DNA from: Streptomyces hokutonensis
GTDB taxonomy: Bacteria; Actinomycetota; Actinomycetes; Streptomycetales; Streptomycetaceae
Assembly (NCBI RefSeq): GCF_000376565.1
Contig: NZ_BARG01000031.1
Span: 186,001-250,000 of the forward strand
Reading direction: 5' to 3'
DNA length: 64,000 nucleotides
The notes beneath the pieces were generated by a model. That model made no database searches. It worked only from the letters and a program-made list of their open reading frames with translations, and was not told the origin of the DNA. Shown piece by piece: positions 18,327-27,252 of this stretch. The first letter of the stretch is position 1; each line of letters begins with the position of its first letter. A program made the translations under genes and the position numbers.

Positions 18327-20174
18327 ATGTGCGGCATCACCGGATGGGTCTCCTTCGACCGTGAACTGCGCACCGAGGCCGCGACATTGGATGCAATGAC
18401 CGAGACGATGGCCTGCCGCGGCCCGGACGGCCGCGGCGTCTGGGCACAGGGCCCCGCCGCCCTCGGACACCGCCGGCTCGCGATCATCGACCTGCCCGGC
18501 GGGCACCAGCCGATGACCGCCGACACGGTGGACGGCACCGTCGCCCTCGTCTACTCGGGGGAGACCTACAACTTCACCGAACTGCGCCGCCAACTCGCCG
18601 ACCGGGGCCACCGGTTCATCACCGACTCCGACACCGAGGTCGTCCTGCGCGGCTATCTCGAATGGGGCGACGCCGTCGCCGAACGCCTCAACGGCATGTA
18701 CGCCTTCGCGATCTGGGACGGCCGCCGCGACCGACTCGTCATGATCCGGGACCGCATGGGCATCAAGCCCTTCTACTACCACCCGACCTCCGACGGCGTC
18801 CTCTTCGGCTCCGAACCCAAGGCGATCCTCGCCAACCCGCTCGCCCGCGCCCGGGTCACTCTGGACGGTCTGCGGGAGCTCTTCACCATGATCAAGACAC
18901 CTCGACACGCCATCTGGGACGGCATGTTCGAGGTCGAGCCGGGCACCGTCGTCACCGTCGACCGCGCGGGCCTGCGCCGCCGTACCTACTGGCACTTGGA
19001 GACCCGCCCGCACACCGACGACCGCGAGACGACCGTCGCCACCGTCCGTACCCTCCTCGACGACATCGTGCGCCGCCAGCTGGTCGCCGACGTGCCCCGC
19101 TGCACCCTGCTCTCGGGCGGCCTGGACTCCTCCGCCATGACCGCCATCGCCGCCCGCCAACTCGGTGAGCACGGCGAGAAGGTGCGCAGTTTCGCCGTCG
19201 ACTTCGTCGGCCAGAGCGAGAACTTCGTCGCCGACCAGCTCCGCGGCACCCCCGACACGCCGTACGTCCACGACGTGGCCCAGGCCTCGGGCACCGACCA
19301 CCAGGACATCGTGCTCGACGCCCAGGCCCTCGCCGATCTCGACGTACGGGCGAGGATGATCCGCGCTCGCGATCTCCCCATGGGCCTCGGCGACATGGAC
19401 TCCTCGCTGTACCTGTTGTTCCGCGCCATCCGCGACCAGTCCACCGTCGCCCTGTCCGGCGAGTCCGCCGACGAGGTCTTCGGCGGCTACCAGCAGTTCT
19501 TCGACGAGGAGGCCCGGCGTGCCGTCACCTTCCCCTGGCTGGTGCGCTTCGGCCGGGACTTCGGGTACGACTCCGACGTCCTGCGCACCGACCTGACCGA
19601 GGCGCTGGACACGCCGTCGTACATCGCCGACGGCTACCGCACGGCCGTCGCCGGCGTCCAACGCCTCGACGGCGAGAGCGACTTCGAGTACGGCATGCGG
19701 CGCATCTGCCACCTGCACCTCACCCGCTTCGTCCGCATCCTGCTCGACCGCAAGGACCGCGCGAGCATGGCCGTGGGCCTGGAGGTCCGGGTGCCGTTCT
19801 GCGACCACCGGCTCGTCGAGTACGTCTACAACACGCCCTGGTCCCTCAAGTCCTACGACGGCCGGGAGAAGACCCTGCTCAGGGAGGCCACCGCGGACGT
19901 CCTCCCGAAGTCCGTGTACGACCGGGTCAAGAGCCCGTACCCGTCCACCCAGGACCCCAAGTACGCGGTCGCCCTCCAGGACCACGCCAAGGACCTGCTC
20001 GCCCGCCCCTCCCACCCGGTCTTCGACCTCGTGGACCGCGAGCGGCTCCGCCGGGTCGCCCACAGCGACGCCCCGATCAGCACCCAGGCGGGGCGGCGCG
20101 GTCTGGAACGCGCCCTGGACCTGGCGCTCTGGCTCGACCTCTACAAGCCCGAGATCTCACTCGCCCGAGGCTGA
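18327..20174 (+). CDS. asnB: Asparagine synthetase B (glutamine-hydrolysing)
   Basis: This 615-residue two-domain enzyme makes asparagine from aspartate, ATP and glutamine. Cys2 after the initiator is the glutaminase nucleophile (MCGITGWV), with RGPDGRG and GHRRLAIIDL following. The ATP-pyrophosphatase loop SGGLDSS begins at about residue 263, and SGESADEVFGGY follows near 375. At the usual NGEIYN site the sequence is SGETYN, so the asparagine of the oxyanion hole is Ser77; I recall this in other Streptomyces AsnB paralogues. A strong AGGAGG precedes the ATG. The 3' end overlaps the convergent hydrolase gene by 18 bases. Confidence 0.93.
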   Translation: MCGITGWVSFDRELRTEAATLDAMTETMACRGPDGRGVWAQGPAALGHRRLAIIDLPGGHQPMTADTVDGTVALVYSGETYNFTELRRQLADRGHRFITDSDTEVVLRGYLEWGDAVAERLNGMYAFAIWDGRRDRLVMIRDRMGIKPFYYHPTSDGVLFGSEPKAILANPLARARVTLDGLRELFTMIKTPRHAIWDGMFEVEPGTVVTVDRAGLRRRTYWHLETRPHTDDRETTVATVRTLLDDIVRRQLVADVPRCTLLSGGLDSSAMTAIAARQLGEHGEKVRSFAVDFVGQSENFVADQLRGTPDTPYVHDVAQASGTDHQDIVLDAQALADLDVRARMIRARDLPMGLGDMDSSLYLLFRAIRDQSTVALSGESADEVFGGYQQFFDEEARRAVTFPWLVRFGRDFGYDSDVLRTDLTEALDTPSYIADGYRTAVAGVQRLDGESDFEYGMRRICHLHLTRFVRILLDRKDRASMAVGLEVRVPFCDHRLVEYVYNTPWSLKSYDGREKTLLREATADVLPKSVYDRVKSPYPSTQDPKYAVALQDHAKDLLARPSHPVFDLVDRERLRRVAHSDAPISTQAGRRGLERALDLALWLDLYKPEISLARG

Positions 20175-21767
20175 GGTGTCCGGCTGGCAGGAACTCCCGC
20201 TGGGCGGCAGCGAGCCGTAGAGCAGGAAGTCGTTGACCTTGGTGTGCACACACTTGGACGACGCGTAACCGGTGTGGCCCTCACCCTTGTTGTCGAGCAC
20301 CACGGCCGAGGAGCCGAGCCGGTGTGCCGTCTCCACGGTCCAGCGGTACGGCGTCGCCGGGTCGCCCCGGGTGCCGACGAGCAGCATCTTCGACGTGTCC
20401 ACGTTCTTGACGTCGTCGCGGATGTAGTCGGTGCCCTTGGGGCGGCCGTAGCACATCAGGACCTCGGTGAGCCGGTAGCGGCCGAAGACCGGTGACGCGG
20501 CCTGGTACTCGGCGCGCAGTCCGGCCAGGTCCTTGGTGATCCGCTCGGCGGTGGGGCGGTCGGGGTCGTCGGCGCAGTTGATGGCCATCAGCGCGGCCGG
20601 GAGGTTGTCGAGCGGGACGTTCTGCGCGTCGACGAGGCCGCCGCCCGACTCCTTGCCGCCGCTCCGCAGTCCGGGCAGCCCGGACCCGCCGGACGAGAAC
20701 GCCATCACGGCGCGCGTGTCACCGTCCTCCACCAGCGAGGCGATGGCGCGCTCCAGCGTCGGCCACAACTGCTTGCTGTAGAGCGCCTGGCCGATGGCGC
20801 CCACCAGATCCTGACCGGAGAAAGTGTCACCGAAGTCCGTCTGCACCGGATCCTGGTCGAGCGAGTCGACGAGTCCTACGACCCGGTCCGGCGCCGACCG
20901 CGCGTCCGTGCCGAACGGACAGGCGATGTCCTGCACACACCAGTTGAGGAAGTCCTCCAGCGCGGTCTGCTGCCCCTCGGCGCCCGCCATGCCCTGCTCG
21001 GACAGAGGCTCGGTGAGGGTGTCGACGCCGTCGAGCACCAACCGGCCCACCTTCTTGGGGAATTGGGCCGCGTAGACCGAGCCGAGCCGCGTTCCGTAGG
21101 AGAAGCCCAGGTAGTTGAGCTTCTTGTCGCCGAGGGCCTGGCGCATCACGTCCAGGTCCCGGGAGGCGTTGACCGTGCCTATGTGGGGCAGGACCGGGCC
21201 GGAGTACTTGGCGCAGACGGCCGCCGCCTTCCGCAACTGCTTGAGGACGACCTTCGGATCGCCGCTGTCGATGTCCGCCGGGTCCTCGTCCGTCGCGGCC
21301 GAGCCCTGGTCGGCGCCCGCGCCGCAACTCACGGGCGAGGATTGGCCGACACCGCGCGGATCGAAGGTGACGACGTCGTAGCCGTTCGTCAGATCCATGA
21401 ACTCCTTTCCGTCCGAGGCGAGTTCACTGACGCCCGCACCGCCGGGACCACCGAAGTTCAGCAGCACCGAACCCCTCGACTTCCCGGTCGCCCGGTATCG
21501 CGCCAGCGCGAGATCGAGCGTCGCCCCGTGGGGCTTCGCGTAGTCGAGCGGGACGGTGACCTTCCCGCACTGCAGATCCTTGGGCGCGTCCGCGTCCTTG
21601 CACGCGGCCCACTTCACCTTCTGCCGGTAGAACCGGGACAGGTCGGGCCGCGGCCCGTCGTCGGCCGTGGCGAGCGTGGGCAGCCCCGCGCCGAGCAGTG
21701 CCAGCGTGAGGATCCCGGTGAACGCGCAGCGCCGGAACGCGGGCCGCGATGACAGCCTGGCCAGCAT
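20157..21767 (-). CDS. Secreted tripeptidyl-aminopeptidase-type alpha/beta hydrolase
   Basis: This 536-residue protein belongs to the Streptomyces Tap/SlpD/SlpE family, which removes N-terminal tripeptides outside the cell. It has a signal peptide (core FTGILTLALLGAGL), the oxyanion segment LNFGGPGGAGVS, the nucleophile elbow GFSYG with Ser223, a late aspartate in GDPATPYR, a histidine in GEGHTGYA, and a TAP-like C-terminal domain. Some relatives are lipoproteins, but no clean lipobox is visible here. ATG at 21767 has GGAGG five bases upstream; the upstream in-frame start at 21809 has no ribosome-binding site. Confidence 0.88.
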   Translation of the reverse strand: MLARLSSRPAFRRCAFTGILTLALLGAGLPTLATADDGPRPDLSRFYRQKVKWAACKDADAPKDLQCGKVTVPLDYAKPHGATLDLALARYRATGKSRGSVLLNFGGPGGAGVSELASDGKEFMDLTNGYDVVTFDPRGVGQSSPVSCGAGADQGSAATDEDPADIDSGDPKVVLKQLRKAAAVCAKYSGPVLPHIGTVNASRDLDVMRQALGDKKLNYLGFSYGTRLGSVYAAQFPKKVGRLVLDGVDTLTEPLSEQGMAGAEGQQTALEDFLNWCVQDIACPFGTDARSAPDRVVGLVDSLDQDPVQTDFGDTFSGQDLVGAIGQALYSKQLWPTLERAIASLVEDGDTRAVMAFSSGGSGLPGLRSGGKESGGGLVDAQNVPLDNLPAALMAINCADDPDRPTAERITKDLAGLRAEYQAASPVFGRYRLTEVLMCYGRPKGTDYIRDDVKNVDTSKMLLVGTRGDPATPYRWTVETAHRLGSSAVVLDNKGEGHTGYASSKCVHTKVNDFLLYGSLPPSGSSCQPDTSASGE

Positions 21768-22075
21768 CAATGCCTCCAAGGGCGCGCTGTGACCGGCGCC
21801 CTCGATCACGATAAACGGGCCTCACTGGGCCCGCCTCCCGGCGGGCGGAACGGTCATCTGTGCCGTATTCTGCGCCCCTTCAATAGGCATAAGGGGTTTT
21901 CCGACAAATGGTTTTCCGGTTGACCCGGGGTGTCGGGGGGGTGTTGTTACGAGTAGTTCGATAACCGTGACGCTCGATGGAGTGAAAGGCCGATAAGCCA
22001 TAACTCGGATGGTGCGCCCACGTTTTATTCGGTGCGGGTGACAGCCCGCGACCAAGTCTGGAAGGCAGGGAGCCT
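21768..22075. other. Divergent intergenic region, TAP hydrolase/chaplin
   Basis: These 308 bases separate two divergent genes for secreted proteins. No reading frame is convincing. The region is less GC-rich than coding DNA, holds a G-rich run near 21930, and carries the BldN-like promoter candidate at 21999-22026. The chaplin ribosome-binding site (AGGGAG) lies at 22067-22072. Confidence 0.5.
21999..22026 (+). promoter_or_regulatory. Candidate sigma-BldN promoter of the chaplin gene
   Basis: CATAAC (21999-22004) and CGTTTT (22021-22026) are separated by 16 bases. I recall the BldN consensus as CGTAAC-N16-CGTTGA, giving 5/6 and 4/6 matches. Chaplin genes are established BldN targets in Streptomyces, which makes the match more credible than chance alone. 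Confidence 0.35.
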
Positions 22076-22750
22076 ATGAAACGGGTTACCCGAAACGGGA
22101 TGATCGTCGTCGCCGCCGCGTCCGGTGCGATGGCCGCCGCGCTGCCGGCGTTCGCCGACTCCGCCGCGGACGGCTCGGCGGCCGGTTCGCCGGGTGTGGT
22201 CTCCGGCAACACGATTCAGCTCCCGGTGCATGTGCCGGTGAACGTGTGCGGGAACACCGTGAACGTGGTGGGGCTGCTCAATCCGGCCGCGGGCAACAGC
22301 TGCGCCGATGAAGGCGGCGGCGCGAAGAGCCCCGCCGGGCCACGCGGAGGAGCCTCGGCACACGGCGGCGCAAAGGATTCGCCCGGTGTGCTGACCGGAA
22401 ACGGAGTACAGCTCCCGATCCATCTCCCGGTGAATGTCACCGGCAATTCCGTGAATGTCGTGGGCGTCGCCAATCCCGTCGTGGGCAACCACTCGGAGAA
22501 CACCTCCGGCGACCACCCCCACCACCCGGCGCGGCCGACGCCCGAGCCGCCGGCACCGACTCCGGCGCCGGCGAAGCCGCACCCGGCACCCGCCACGGAG
22601 GTGCGGGGGCATCCCGCCCCGCCCGCCGCCGCGGCCTCACTGGCCCACACGGGCACGGACGACCTGTTCCCGGCCGCCGCCGCGAGCGCGGCGCTCATCC
22701 TGGGCGGCGCCGCCCTGTACCGGCGTTCCCGCCCCGGGGCGGGCCGCTGA
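22076..22750 (+). CDS. Long chaplin with two chaplin domains and sortase signal
   Basis: This 224-residue protein is a cell-wall-anchored chaplin that helps make aerial hyphae hydrophobic. Order: signal peptide (to about residue 28), chaplin domain 1 at about 38-77 with Cys58 and Cys76, a Gly/Ala-rich linker, chaplin domain 2 at about 102-141, a Pro-rich wall spacer, the sortase motif LAHTG at 189-193, a hydrophobic helix and a basic tail (YRRSR). Domain 2 has Thr122 and Ser140 where domain 1 has cysteines, so it cannot make the usual disulfide. The layout matches the ChpA-C group; which member is not decidable. GAAGG and AGGGAG both precede the ATG. Confidence 0.95.
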   Translation: MKRVTRNGMIVVAAASGAMAAALPAFADSAADGSAAGSPGVVSGNTIQLPVHVPVNVCGNTVNVVGLLNPAAGNSCADEGGGAKSPAGPRGGASAHGGAKDSPGVLTGNGVQLPIHLPVNVTGNSVNVVGVANPVVGNHSENTSGDHPHHPARPTPEPPAPTPAPAKPHPAPATEVRGHPAPPAAAASLAHTGTDDLFPAAAASAALILGGAALYRRSRPGAGR

Positions 22751-22773
22751 CCCCGAGCACCGCGCCGGACGGA

Positions 22774-22805
22774 AGGCCCCACCGGGCAGGCGACCGGTGG
22801 GGCCT
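22774..22805. terminator. Bidirectional hairpin between chaplin and GNAT genes
   Basis: AGGCCCCACCGG (22774-22785) pairs perfectly with CCGGTGGGGCCT (22794-22805) around an 8-base loop. It lies between convergent genes, 24 bases after the chaplin stop, so it can end both transcripts. Confidence 0.8.
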
Positions 22806-22830
22806 CCGCCGTTCGAACTGCCTCGATGGA

Positions 22831-23349
22831 TCAGGGGAGTTCGCCGCGCAGGATGCTGTACCGCACCCCGTCCCGCCACCGCCCGTCCCGGTACGCGACG
22901 CTGCGCAGGACGCCCTCCCGGGTGAACCCGGCCTTCTCCAGGGCGCGTTGCTCGGCGATGTTCTCCGCCTCCGTGTCCGCCTCGACGCGCATCACCAGGG
23001 TGTGCGCGAACAGATAGCGCACCAACTGCCGTTGCGCCTCGGTCCCGACACCCTGTCCGCGCGCCTCGGGCAGCAGGGTGATGCCCATGTTCCAGTAGTG
23101 GCAGTTCGGCGTCGTGGTGACCTTCCGCCAGGCGACGAACCCCACGGGCTTCTCCGCCCGGAGCACCATCAGATACGACCGGTCACCGCCGAGCAGACGA
23201 TCCTCGGACCACTGCCGCCGCCAGCGCCGGACATCGCTCCAGCCGTACCACTGGAACTCCGACGCGGCCTCCGGGTCGCCGAGGAAGCGCTCCATGACGG
23301 CCAGGCCGGCTTCGTCCACCGGTCGCAGCGCGATGTGGTCCAAGGTCAT
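22831..23349 (-). CDS. GNAT-family N-acetyltransferase
   Basis: This 172-residue protein has the GNAT fold signature, with the acetyl-CoA-binding LLPEARGQGVGTEAQRQLVRY and the later ALEKAGFTREGVLR typical of RimJ/RimL-like enzymes. The acceptor is unknown. ATG at 23349 is chosen over the TTG at 23358; neither has a good ribosome-binding site. It lies 25 bases downstream of the LysR gene on the same strand and may be read from the same transcript. Confidence 0.8.
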   Translation of the reverse strand: MTLDHIALRPVDEAGLAVMERFLGDPEAASEFQWYGWSDVRRWRRQWSEDRLLGGDRSYLMVLRAEKPVGFVAWRKVTTTPNCHYWNMGITLLPEARGQGVGTEAQRQLVRYLFAHTLVMRVEADTEAENIAEQRALEKAGFTREGVLRSVAYRDGRWRDGVRYSILRGELP

Positions 23350-23374
23350 GCGGGACAAGCGTAGAGGGCCTCAA

Positions 23375-24304
23375 CTAGTGGGCGCCGTCCGGGTGTTCCC
23401 CGGAATCGGACGGAGCCTTGAGGAGTGCGTGGGCCGCCTTCCGGAACGCGGACAGCAGCCGGTTGTGCTCGCCGGCCCGGGTCGCGAGGGCGACATGACT
23501 CGGCTCGACGCCGTGCAGGGGGATCGCGACGATGTCGGGGCGGATCGTCTGCCCGGGGCGGACGCCGGCCGCGATGGCCACGGCCCGTCCGTCGGCCACG
23601 AACTCGAACTTGTCCTCCAGGGCCCGGACGACCGGACCACCGGGCGCCGGCCGGCCGTCGGGCCGGGGATCGATCCGCCAGAACGCGGCCCACGCCGGGT
23701 CCGCGCCCGGGATCTGCGGCACGGGCTCGTCGGCGATGTCGTCCACCGTCACGGACTCCTTGCCGGCCAGGCGGTGATCGAGCGGCACGAGCAGAACGCG
23801 CGGCTCGTCGTAGAGGATCGTCACCTCCAACTCGTCGGTGGAGAACGGCAGTCGGGCCACCACTACGTCCACCCGCCGCTCGAACAGGGCCGCGCGTACG
23901 TCGTCGTAGGCCAGATGTACGACGTGCACATCGGCGTCCGGATGCCGGCGCCGGACCTCGCGCACCGCCGGGGTCACGAACAGGTTCGCCATGTATCCGA
24001 CGGTGAGACGGCTGGGCTCCGCGGCGGCGCGGGTCTCGGCGGCGGCCTGGGCGGTGGCGCGCAACAGCCCCTTGGCGCGCGGCAGAAAGACCTCCCCGGC
24101 CTCGGTGAGCCGAGTGCCCTGCGGGGTGCGGTCCAGCAGCCGGGCACCCAACTGCTCCTCCAGCCGCCGGACTTGACGGCTCAGGGAGGGCTGGGTGATG
24201 TGCAGGGCCTCGGCGGCACGACCGAAGTGACGCTGCTCGGCGACGGCGATGAAGTACCGCACGAGCCGCAGTTCGAGATCGGGCGCGGGAGGGAGGTCCG
24301 TCAT
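23375..24304 (-). CDS. LysR-family transcriptional regulator
   Basis: This 309-residue regulator has the winged helix near residues 14-70 (FIAVAEQRHFGRAAEALHITQPSLSRQVRRLE) and a LysR substrate-binding domain. It is divergent from the SDR gene at 24482 and should act through the perfect inverted repeat in the 177-base gap. The inducer is unknown. The ATG at 24304 gives the standard LysR N-terminus. Confidence 0.88.
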   Translation of the reverse strand: MTDLPPAPDLELRLVRYFIAVAEQRHFGRAAEALHITQPSLSRQVRRLEEQLGARLLDRTPQGTRLTEAGEVFLPRAKGLLRATAQAAAETRAAAEPSRLTVGYMANLFVTPAVREVRRRHPDADVHVVHLAYDDVRAALFERRVDVVVARLPFSTDELEVTILYDEPRVLLVPLDHRLAGKESVTVDDIADEPVPQIPGADPAWAAFWRIDPRPDGRPAPGGPVVRALEDKFEFVADGRAVAIAAGVRPGQTIRPDIVAIPLHGVEPSHVALATRAGEHNRLLSAFRKAAHALLKAPSDSGEHPDGAH

Positions 24305-24350
24305 GCCTCAAGCGTACTGCGCGAACCGCTGCCCATCTCGCCGAAAGGGT

Positions 24351-24379
24351 TGCTGATCAGCTGTGATGCCTGATCAGCA
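24351..24379. promoter_or_regulatory. Perfect 10-bp inverted repeat between LysR and SDR genes
   Basis: TGCTGATCAG (24351-24360) and CTGATCAGCA (24370-24379) are exact reverse complements with a 9-base spacer. Each arm also contains the 8-bp palindrome CTGATCAG, so the site can be read as two palindromes centred 17 bases apart. It is the best candidate operator for the divergent LysR regulator. Confidence 0.6.
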
Positions 24380-24481
24380 TTGCCTCATGCGAAACAAGCT
24401 TTGGACCCTGGATCGGTGTCCTGACCACGATGGAAGCACAGCACCACCCAGTTCGACACCCATCCATCGAAGGAACGCAGC

Positions 24482-25381
24482 ATGCGTGTATTCGTCACCG
24501 GCGCGACCGGATTCATCGGCTCCGCCGTGGTCCGTGAACTGCTCGACGCAGGGCACACGGTCACCGGTCTGGCCCGCTCCGACGCGTCCGCCGAGGCGCT
24601 GACGGCCGTGGGCGCCGCCGTGCACCGGGGTTCGCTCGACGACCTCGACAGCCTGCGCCGCGGCGCCGAGGCGGCGGACGGGGTCTGCCATCTGGCGTTC
24701 ATCCACGACTTCACCGACTTCGCCGCGAACTGCGCCACCGACCTGCGCGCGATCGAGGCGATCGGCGAGGTGCTCGCGGGCACCGACAAGCCTTTCGTGG
24801 TGACCTCGGGCACCCCCGGGCTCGACCAGGGGCGGGTGGCCACGGAGGAGGACAGGGTCGACCCGGAGTCCTTCTCGGCGATTCGGCAGCCCTCCGAGAT
24901 CGCGGCGGTCGCGCTCGCGGAGCGCGGGGTACGGTCCTCGGTCGTCCGGCTGCCCCGGTCCGTGCACGGCACGGGCGACAAGGGATTCGTCGCGGGGCTG
25001 ATCGCCGTCGCCCGCCAGAAGGGCGTGTCGGCGTACGTCGGCGACGGCACCAACCGGTGGCCCGCCGTGCATCGCCTCGACGCGGCCCGGCTGTACCTGT
25101 GGGCCCTGGAGTCGGCCCCGGCGGGCGCGCAGTACCACGCGGTCGGCGACGAGGGGCTGCCGCTCAGGGAGATCGCGGAGATCATCGCCGCTCGTCTCGA
25201 CGTCCCGACGGGCAGCGTGACACCCGAAGAAGCGGTCGCGCACTTCGGCTTCCTGGGCCTCGTCGCCTCGCTGGACTGCCCGGCGTCGAGCACGCTGACG
25301 CAGAAGCAGACGGGGTGGCAGCCGGTGGAGGTGGGTCTGCTCGCCGACCTCGAAGCGGGCCACTACTTCGACGTGAAGTAA
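24482..25381 (+). CDS. Extended/atypical SDR, NAD-dependent epimerase-like
   Basis: This 299-residue protein starts with a Rossmann fold (MRVFVTGATGFIGSAVVREL) and has the C-terminal layout of NAD-dependent epimerase/dehydratase relatives (YHAVGDEGLPLREIAEII). The usual catalytic Tyr-x3-Lys is not clear; the matching region reads IRQPSEIAAVAL, as in atypical SDRs that act as reductases or NAD(P) sensors. GAAGGAA lies upstream of the ATG. It is the probable target of the divergent LysR regulator. Confidence 0.8.
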   Translation: MRVFVTGATGFIGSAVVRELLDAGHTVTGLARSDASAEALTAVGAAVHRGSLDDLDSLRRGAEAADGVCHLAFIHDFTDFAANCATDLRAIEAIGEVLAGTDKPFVVTSGTPGLDQGRVATEEDRVDPESFSAIRQPSEIAAVALAERGVRSSVVRLPRSVHGTGDKGFVAGLIAVARQKGVSAYVGDGTNRWPAVHRLDAARLYLWALESAPAGAQYHAVGDEGLPLREIAEIIAARLDVPTGSVTPEEAVAHFGFLGLVASLDCPASSTLTQKQTGWQPVEVGLLADLEAGHYFDVK

Positions 25382-25473
25382 GTGGAGTAGGAAGAAGGGC
25401 TCCCGCCAGCGGCGCCACGCCCCCGGCGCGTAATTCCGTTGCCGGGTGCGTCCGAGGATGTTGAAGTGGACGC

Positions 25474-26250
25474 ATGGATCATGCCGAGGTGCTCGCCCTC
25501 CACGACCGCGACCTGCGCGAACGCGCCCAACCCAACGAGCCGGGTGCCCGTGTGGAGCGGACCGGGGGAGTGGTGCGCCAGGTCGCAGGCGCGGACGGCT
25601 GGAACGGCATCCTGTGGACGGACCTGGACGAGACCGACGCCGACGCGGCGATCGCCGAACAGATCGCGTACTTCACCGGACTCGGCCGCGACTTCGAGTG
25701 GAAGCTCTACGGCCACGATCTGCCGACCGATCTCGGACAGCGGCTGACGGCGGCCGGGTTCACCCCCGAACCGCAGGAGACCCTGATGATCGGCGAGATC
25801 GCCGCACTCGCCCTCGACGCCGAACTGCCGGACGGCATCCGCGTGTTGCCCGCCACCGACCGCGCGGGCGTCGACCTCGTGGCGGACGTCCACGAGAAGG
25901 CCTTCGGCACGGACAGCTCCCGGCTGCGCTCCAGCCTGCTCGCCCAGCTCGCCGCGGACCCGGACACGGTCGTCGCCGTCGTCGCCCTCGCCGGGGACGA
26001 ACCGGTGAGCGCGGCGCGGATGGAGCTCGTGCCCGGCACCCAGTTCGCCGGCCTGTGGGGCGGCGGCACGGTGGAGAGCTGGCGGGGCCGAGGCATCTAC
26101 CGCGCCCTGGTCGCCCACCGCACCCGCATCGCGGCCGACCGCGGCTACCGCTACATCCAGGTCGACGCCTCCGACCAGAGCCGCCCCATCCTCGAACGCC
26201 TCGGCCTCGCCCCGCTCACCACGACCACGCCGTACGTGTACGAGCCGTAG
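25474..26250 (+). CDS. GNAT-family N-acetyltransferase
   Basis: This 258-residue protein has an N-terminal region of about 100 residues without clear homology followed by a GNAT domain, with ARMELVPGTQFAGLWGGGTVESWRGRGIYRALVAHR as the acetyl-CoA-binding core at about 190-220 and YIQVDASDQSRPILERLGL after it. The substrate is unknown. ATG at 25474 is the first good start; the ribosome-binding site is weak. Confidence 0.8.
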   Translation: MDHAEVLALHDRDLRERAQPNEPGARVERTGGVVRQVAGADGWNGILWTDLDETDADAAIAEQIAYFTGLGRDFEWKLYGHDLPTDLGQRLTAAGFTPEPQETLMIGEIAALALDAELPDGIRVLPATDRAGVDLVADVHEKAFGTDSSRLRSSLLAQLAADPDTVVAVVALAGDEPVSAARMELVPGTQFAGLWGGGTVESWRGRGIYRALVAHRTRIAADRGYRYIQVDASDQSRPILERLGLAPLTTTTPYVYEP

Positions 26251-26307
26251 AACCGCAGCTCAGCGGCGGGATGTCACATCCGCGCCGACCCGATCCGTCG
26301 CATCGGC

Positions 26308-27236
26308 ATGACGACGAATCCGAGCAATCAGAGCCGGCAGAACATCCTCGTCGCGGGCGCCAGTGGCGTTCTGGGCAGGCACATCACCAAGGCCCTCGCC
26401 GATGCCGGCCACAAGGTCACCGGCCTCGGCCGGGGACCCGGCAACGGCATCAGCGCCGACCTCATGGACCGCGACGGACTGCTCCGCGCGGTCGACGGCC
26501 ACCACTTCGACACGGTCGTCCACGCCGCGACCGCCCTGCGCAAAGCACCCCTGCGCCACCGCGACATGCACGCCACCAACGCCCTCCGCATCGAGGGCAC
26601 CGCCCACCTCGTCGAGGCCGCCCGGGCCACCGGCGCCCGCCGGTTCATCGCCGAATCGATGGTCTTCGGCTACGGCTACGGGGACTTCGGCCCCCGCCCG
26701 CTCACCGAGGACGACCCCTTCGGCCCGCGCGGCACCACACCGGAGCTGGAGAAGCACATCGAGGGCATGCGCACCAAGGAACAACTCACCTTCACGGCAC
26801 CGGACCTGGAGGGCATCGCCCTGCGCTTCGGCCTCTTCTACGGCCCCGGCGGCACCGACGCCATCCTCCCCATGCTGCGCAAGCGCCAACTCCCCGCTCC
26901 CGACGACCACGGCCGGTCCTGCCCTGGGTGGAACTCACCGACGCGGCCCGCGCGGTGGCCGCCGCCGTCGAACACGGGCGCCCGGGGCAGGCGTACAACA
27001 TCACCGACCGCACCCCGCTCGGCTTCCGCGCCCATCTGCTGTGCGTGGCACGGGAGTTCGGGCTGCCGAAGCCGATCGCGCTGCCGCTGTGGACGGTCCG
27101 TCCGATGGGCTACGCGCACACGATGATGACGAGCAGCCAGCGTGTCTCCAGCGCGAAGGCCGAACGCGAACTGGGCTGGACGCCCGCCTACCCGTCCAGC
27201 CTCGACGGCCTCGCCGCGCTGCGCGCCGCACGCTGA
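26308..27236 (+). pseudogene. NAD-dependent epimerase-like gene with a frameshift
   Basis: The first frame (from ATG 26308) encodes an extended SDR with QNILVAGASGVLGRHI and continues to LPAPDDHG near 26912. From about 26917 the homologous continuation (LPWVELTDAARAV, then GQAYNITD and a final LGWTPAYPSSLDG) is in a different frame and stops at 27236. Adding one G to the GG at 26915-26916 would restore a single protein of about 309 residues (GRVLPWVEL). The gene is therefore either a recent pseudogene or holds a one-base sequencing error in a GC-rich run. The uninterrupted codon usage on both sides favours a very recent event or an error. Confidence 0.8.
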
Positions 27237-27252
27237 TCTGTGGGGGCGATGC

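Noticed and set aside
18234..20063. Long minus-strand frame opposite asnB
   Set aside because: Low-complexity antisense product; asnB has all catalytic motifs. The same applies to long frames opposite phospholipase C, arcA, the permeases and the PI-PLC gene.
22805..22825. CGTTCGAACTG as a tRNA T-loop
   Set aside because: No GGTTCGAATCC context, acceptor stem or anticodon arm surrounds it.
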